From Azoarcus sp031555955 (GTDB lineage: Bacteria; Pseudomonadota; Gammaproteobacteria; Burkholderiales; Rhodocyclaceae), in contig JAVBTY010000110.1 in the NCBI GenBank assembly GCA_031555955.1, positions 1 through 5,638 of the forward strand: a stretch of DNA of 5,638 nt. The letters are read 5' to 3'. The notes below the pieces were generated by a model. That model saw only the letters and a program-made list of their open reading frames with translations, was not told where the DNA came from and ran no database searches. The position numbers and the translations under genes were made by a program. Shown here piece by piece: positions 5,480 through 5,638 of the stretch. How positions within the stretch are numbered: position 1 is the first letter of the stretch; every line of letters starts with the position of its first letter.

Positions 5480-5638
5480 ATGAATGCACCCGCCGCCTCC
5501 GCGCTCACCGCCGCGCTCGGCTTCGCCTCGCCGGCGGGGCCGCGCGCGCGGCTGTCCATCCTCATCTACCACCGCGTGCTGCCGCAGCCCGATGCGCTGC
5601 TGCCGGGCGACCCGGACGCCGCTACCTTCCGCTGGCAG
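5480..5638 (+). CDS. Polysaccharide deacetylase (NodB/CE4 type), 3'-truncated by window edge
   Basis: Only the first 53 codons are present. After a short Ala-rich lead comes RLSILIYHRVLPQPDALLPG (24-43), then DPDAATFRWQ. The YHRV strand marks the start of the NodB homology domain. The LPGDPDAATF segment is typical of a subgroup found in EPS loci, which often lacks a signal peptide, as here. CE4 enzymes are metal-dependent and remove N-acetyl or O-acetyl groups from polysaccharides. The metal-binding Asp and His-x3-His motifs lie beyond the window, so activity cannot be judged. The ATG at 5480 was chosen because it begins 5 bases after the TAA (5472-5474) of the preceding gene; no strong ribosome site is visible, which again suggests coupling. 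A shorter start cannot be excluded, but no in-frame ATG follows before the domain. Confidence 0.85.
   Translation, partial: MNAPAASALTAALGFASPAGPRARLSILIYHRVLPQPDALLPGDPDAATFRWQ

Noticed and set aside
4101..5489. 462-codon minus-strand open frame
   Set aside because: It mirrors the adenylate-forming gene, whose motifs are clear. Long antisense frames are expected in GC-rich coding DNA, and its product is a His/Arg/Ala-rich sequence without domains.
1..5638. Insertion sequence, tRNA, rRNA, CRISPR array or phage attachment site
   Set aside because: No transposase, terminal inverted repeats, regularly spaced repeats or tRNA-like cloverleaf were recognised.

Overview
The window is GC-rich chromosomal DNA that looks like a proteobacterium, most likely a betaproteobacterium. 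That reading rests on the ArgB C-terminal half, on a periplasmic TPR protein of a type I associate with that group, and on the high-GC codon use. I cannot name a genus from the sequence alone.

Layout, left to right. (1) Positions 2-619 hold the 3' two-thirds of argB (acetylglutamate kinase, arginine biosynthesis), closed by a good hairpin terminator at 741-762. (2) A gene-free stretch of about 410 bases (620-1033) ends in an unusually AT-rich patch near 919-950, upstream of a 276-residue protein (1034-1864) that I do not recognise. It is Ala/Lys/Glu-rich, has no Cys or Trp, and consists of two predicted helical ends joined by an Ala/Asp low-complexity linker. (3) A short convergent intergenic region (1865-2019) carries a strong terminator for the minus-strand gene. 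(4) On the minus strand (2020-2679) is a secreted, probably periplasmic TPR protein with a clear signal peptide. (5) A 201-base divergent region (2680-2880) carries candidate promoters for both directions and an imperfect direct repeat around the minus-strand -10. (6) On the plus strand from 2881 is a tightly packed operon: a GT4-type glycosyltransferase, a PaaK/CapK-like adenylate-forming enzyme (ATGA overlap), and the first 53 codons of a polysaccharide deacetylase that runs off the window.

The three operon genes fit the left end of a cell-surface or exopolysaccharide locus: a sugar transferase, an acyl/aryl-acid activating enzyme and a glycan de-N-acetylase. A role in acyl decoration of a glycan is inference. 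The divergent TPR protein may be a physical neighbour only. ArgB is unrelated housekeeping and probably marks the edge of the locus. The points most worth a second look are the unrecognised 276-residue protein and its AT-rich leader, the repeat at the TPR promoter, and the adenylate-forming enzyme in a glycan operon. I saw no mobile element, CRISPR array, tRNA or rRNA.
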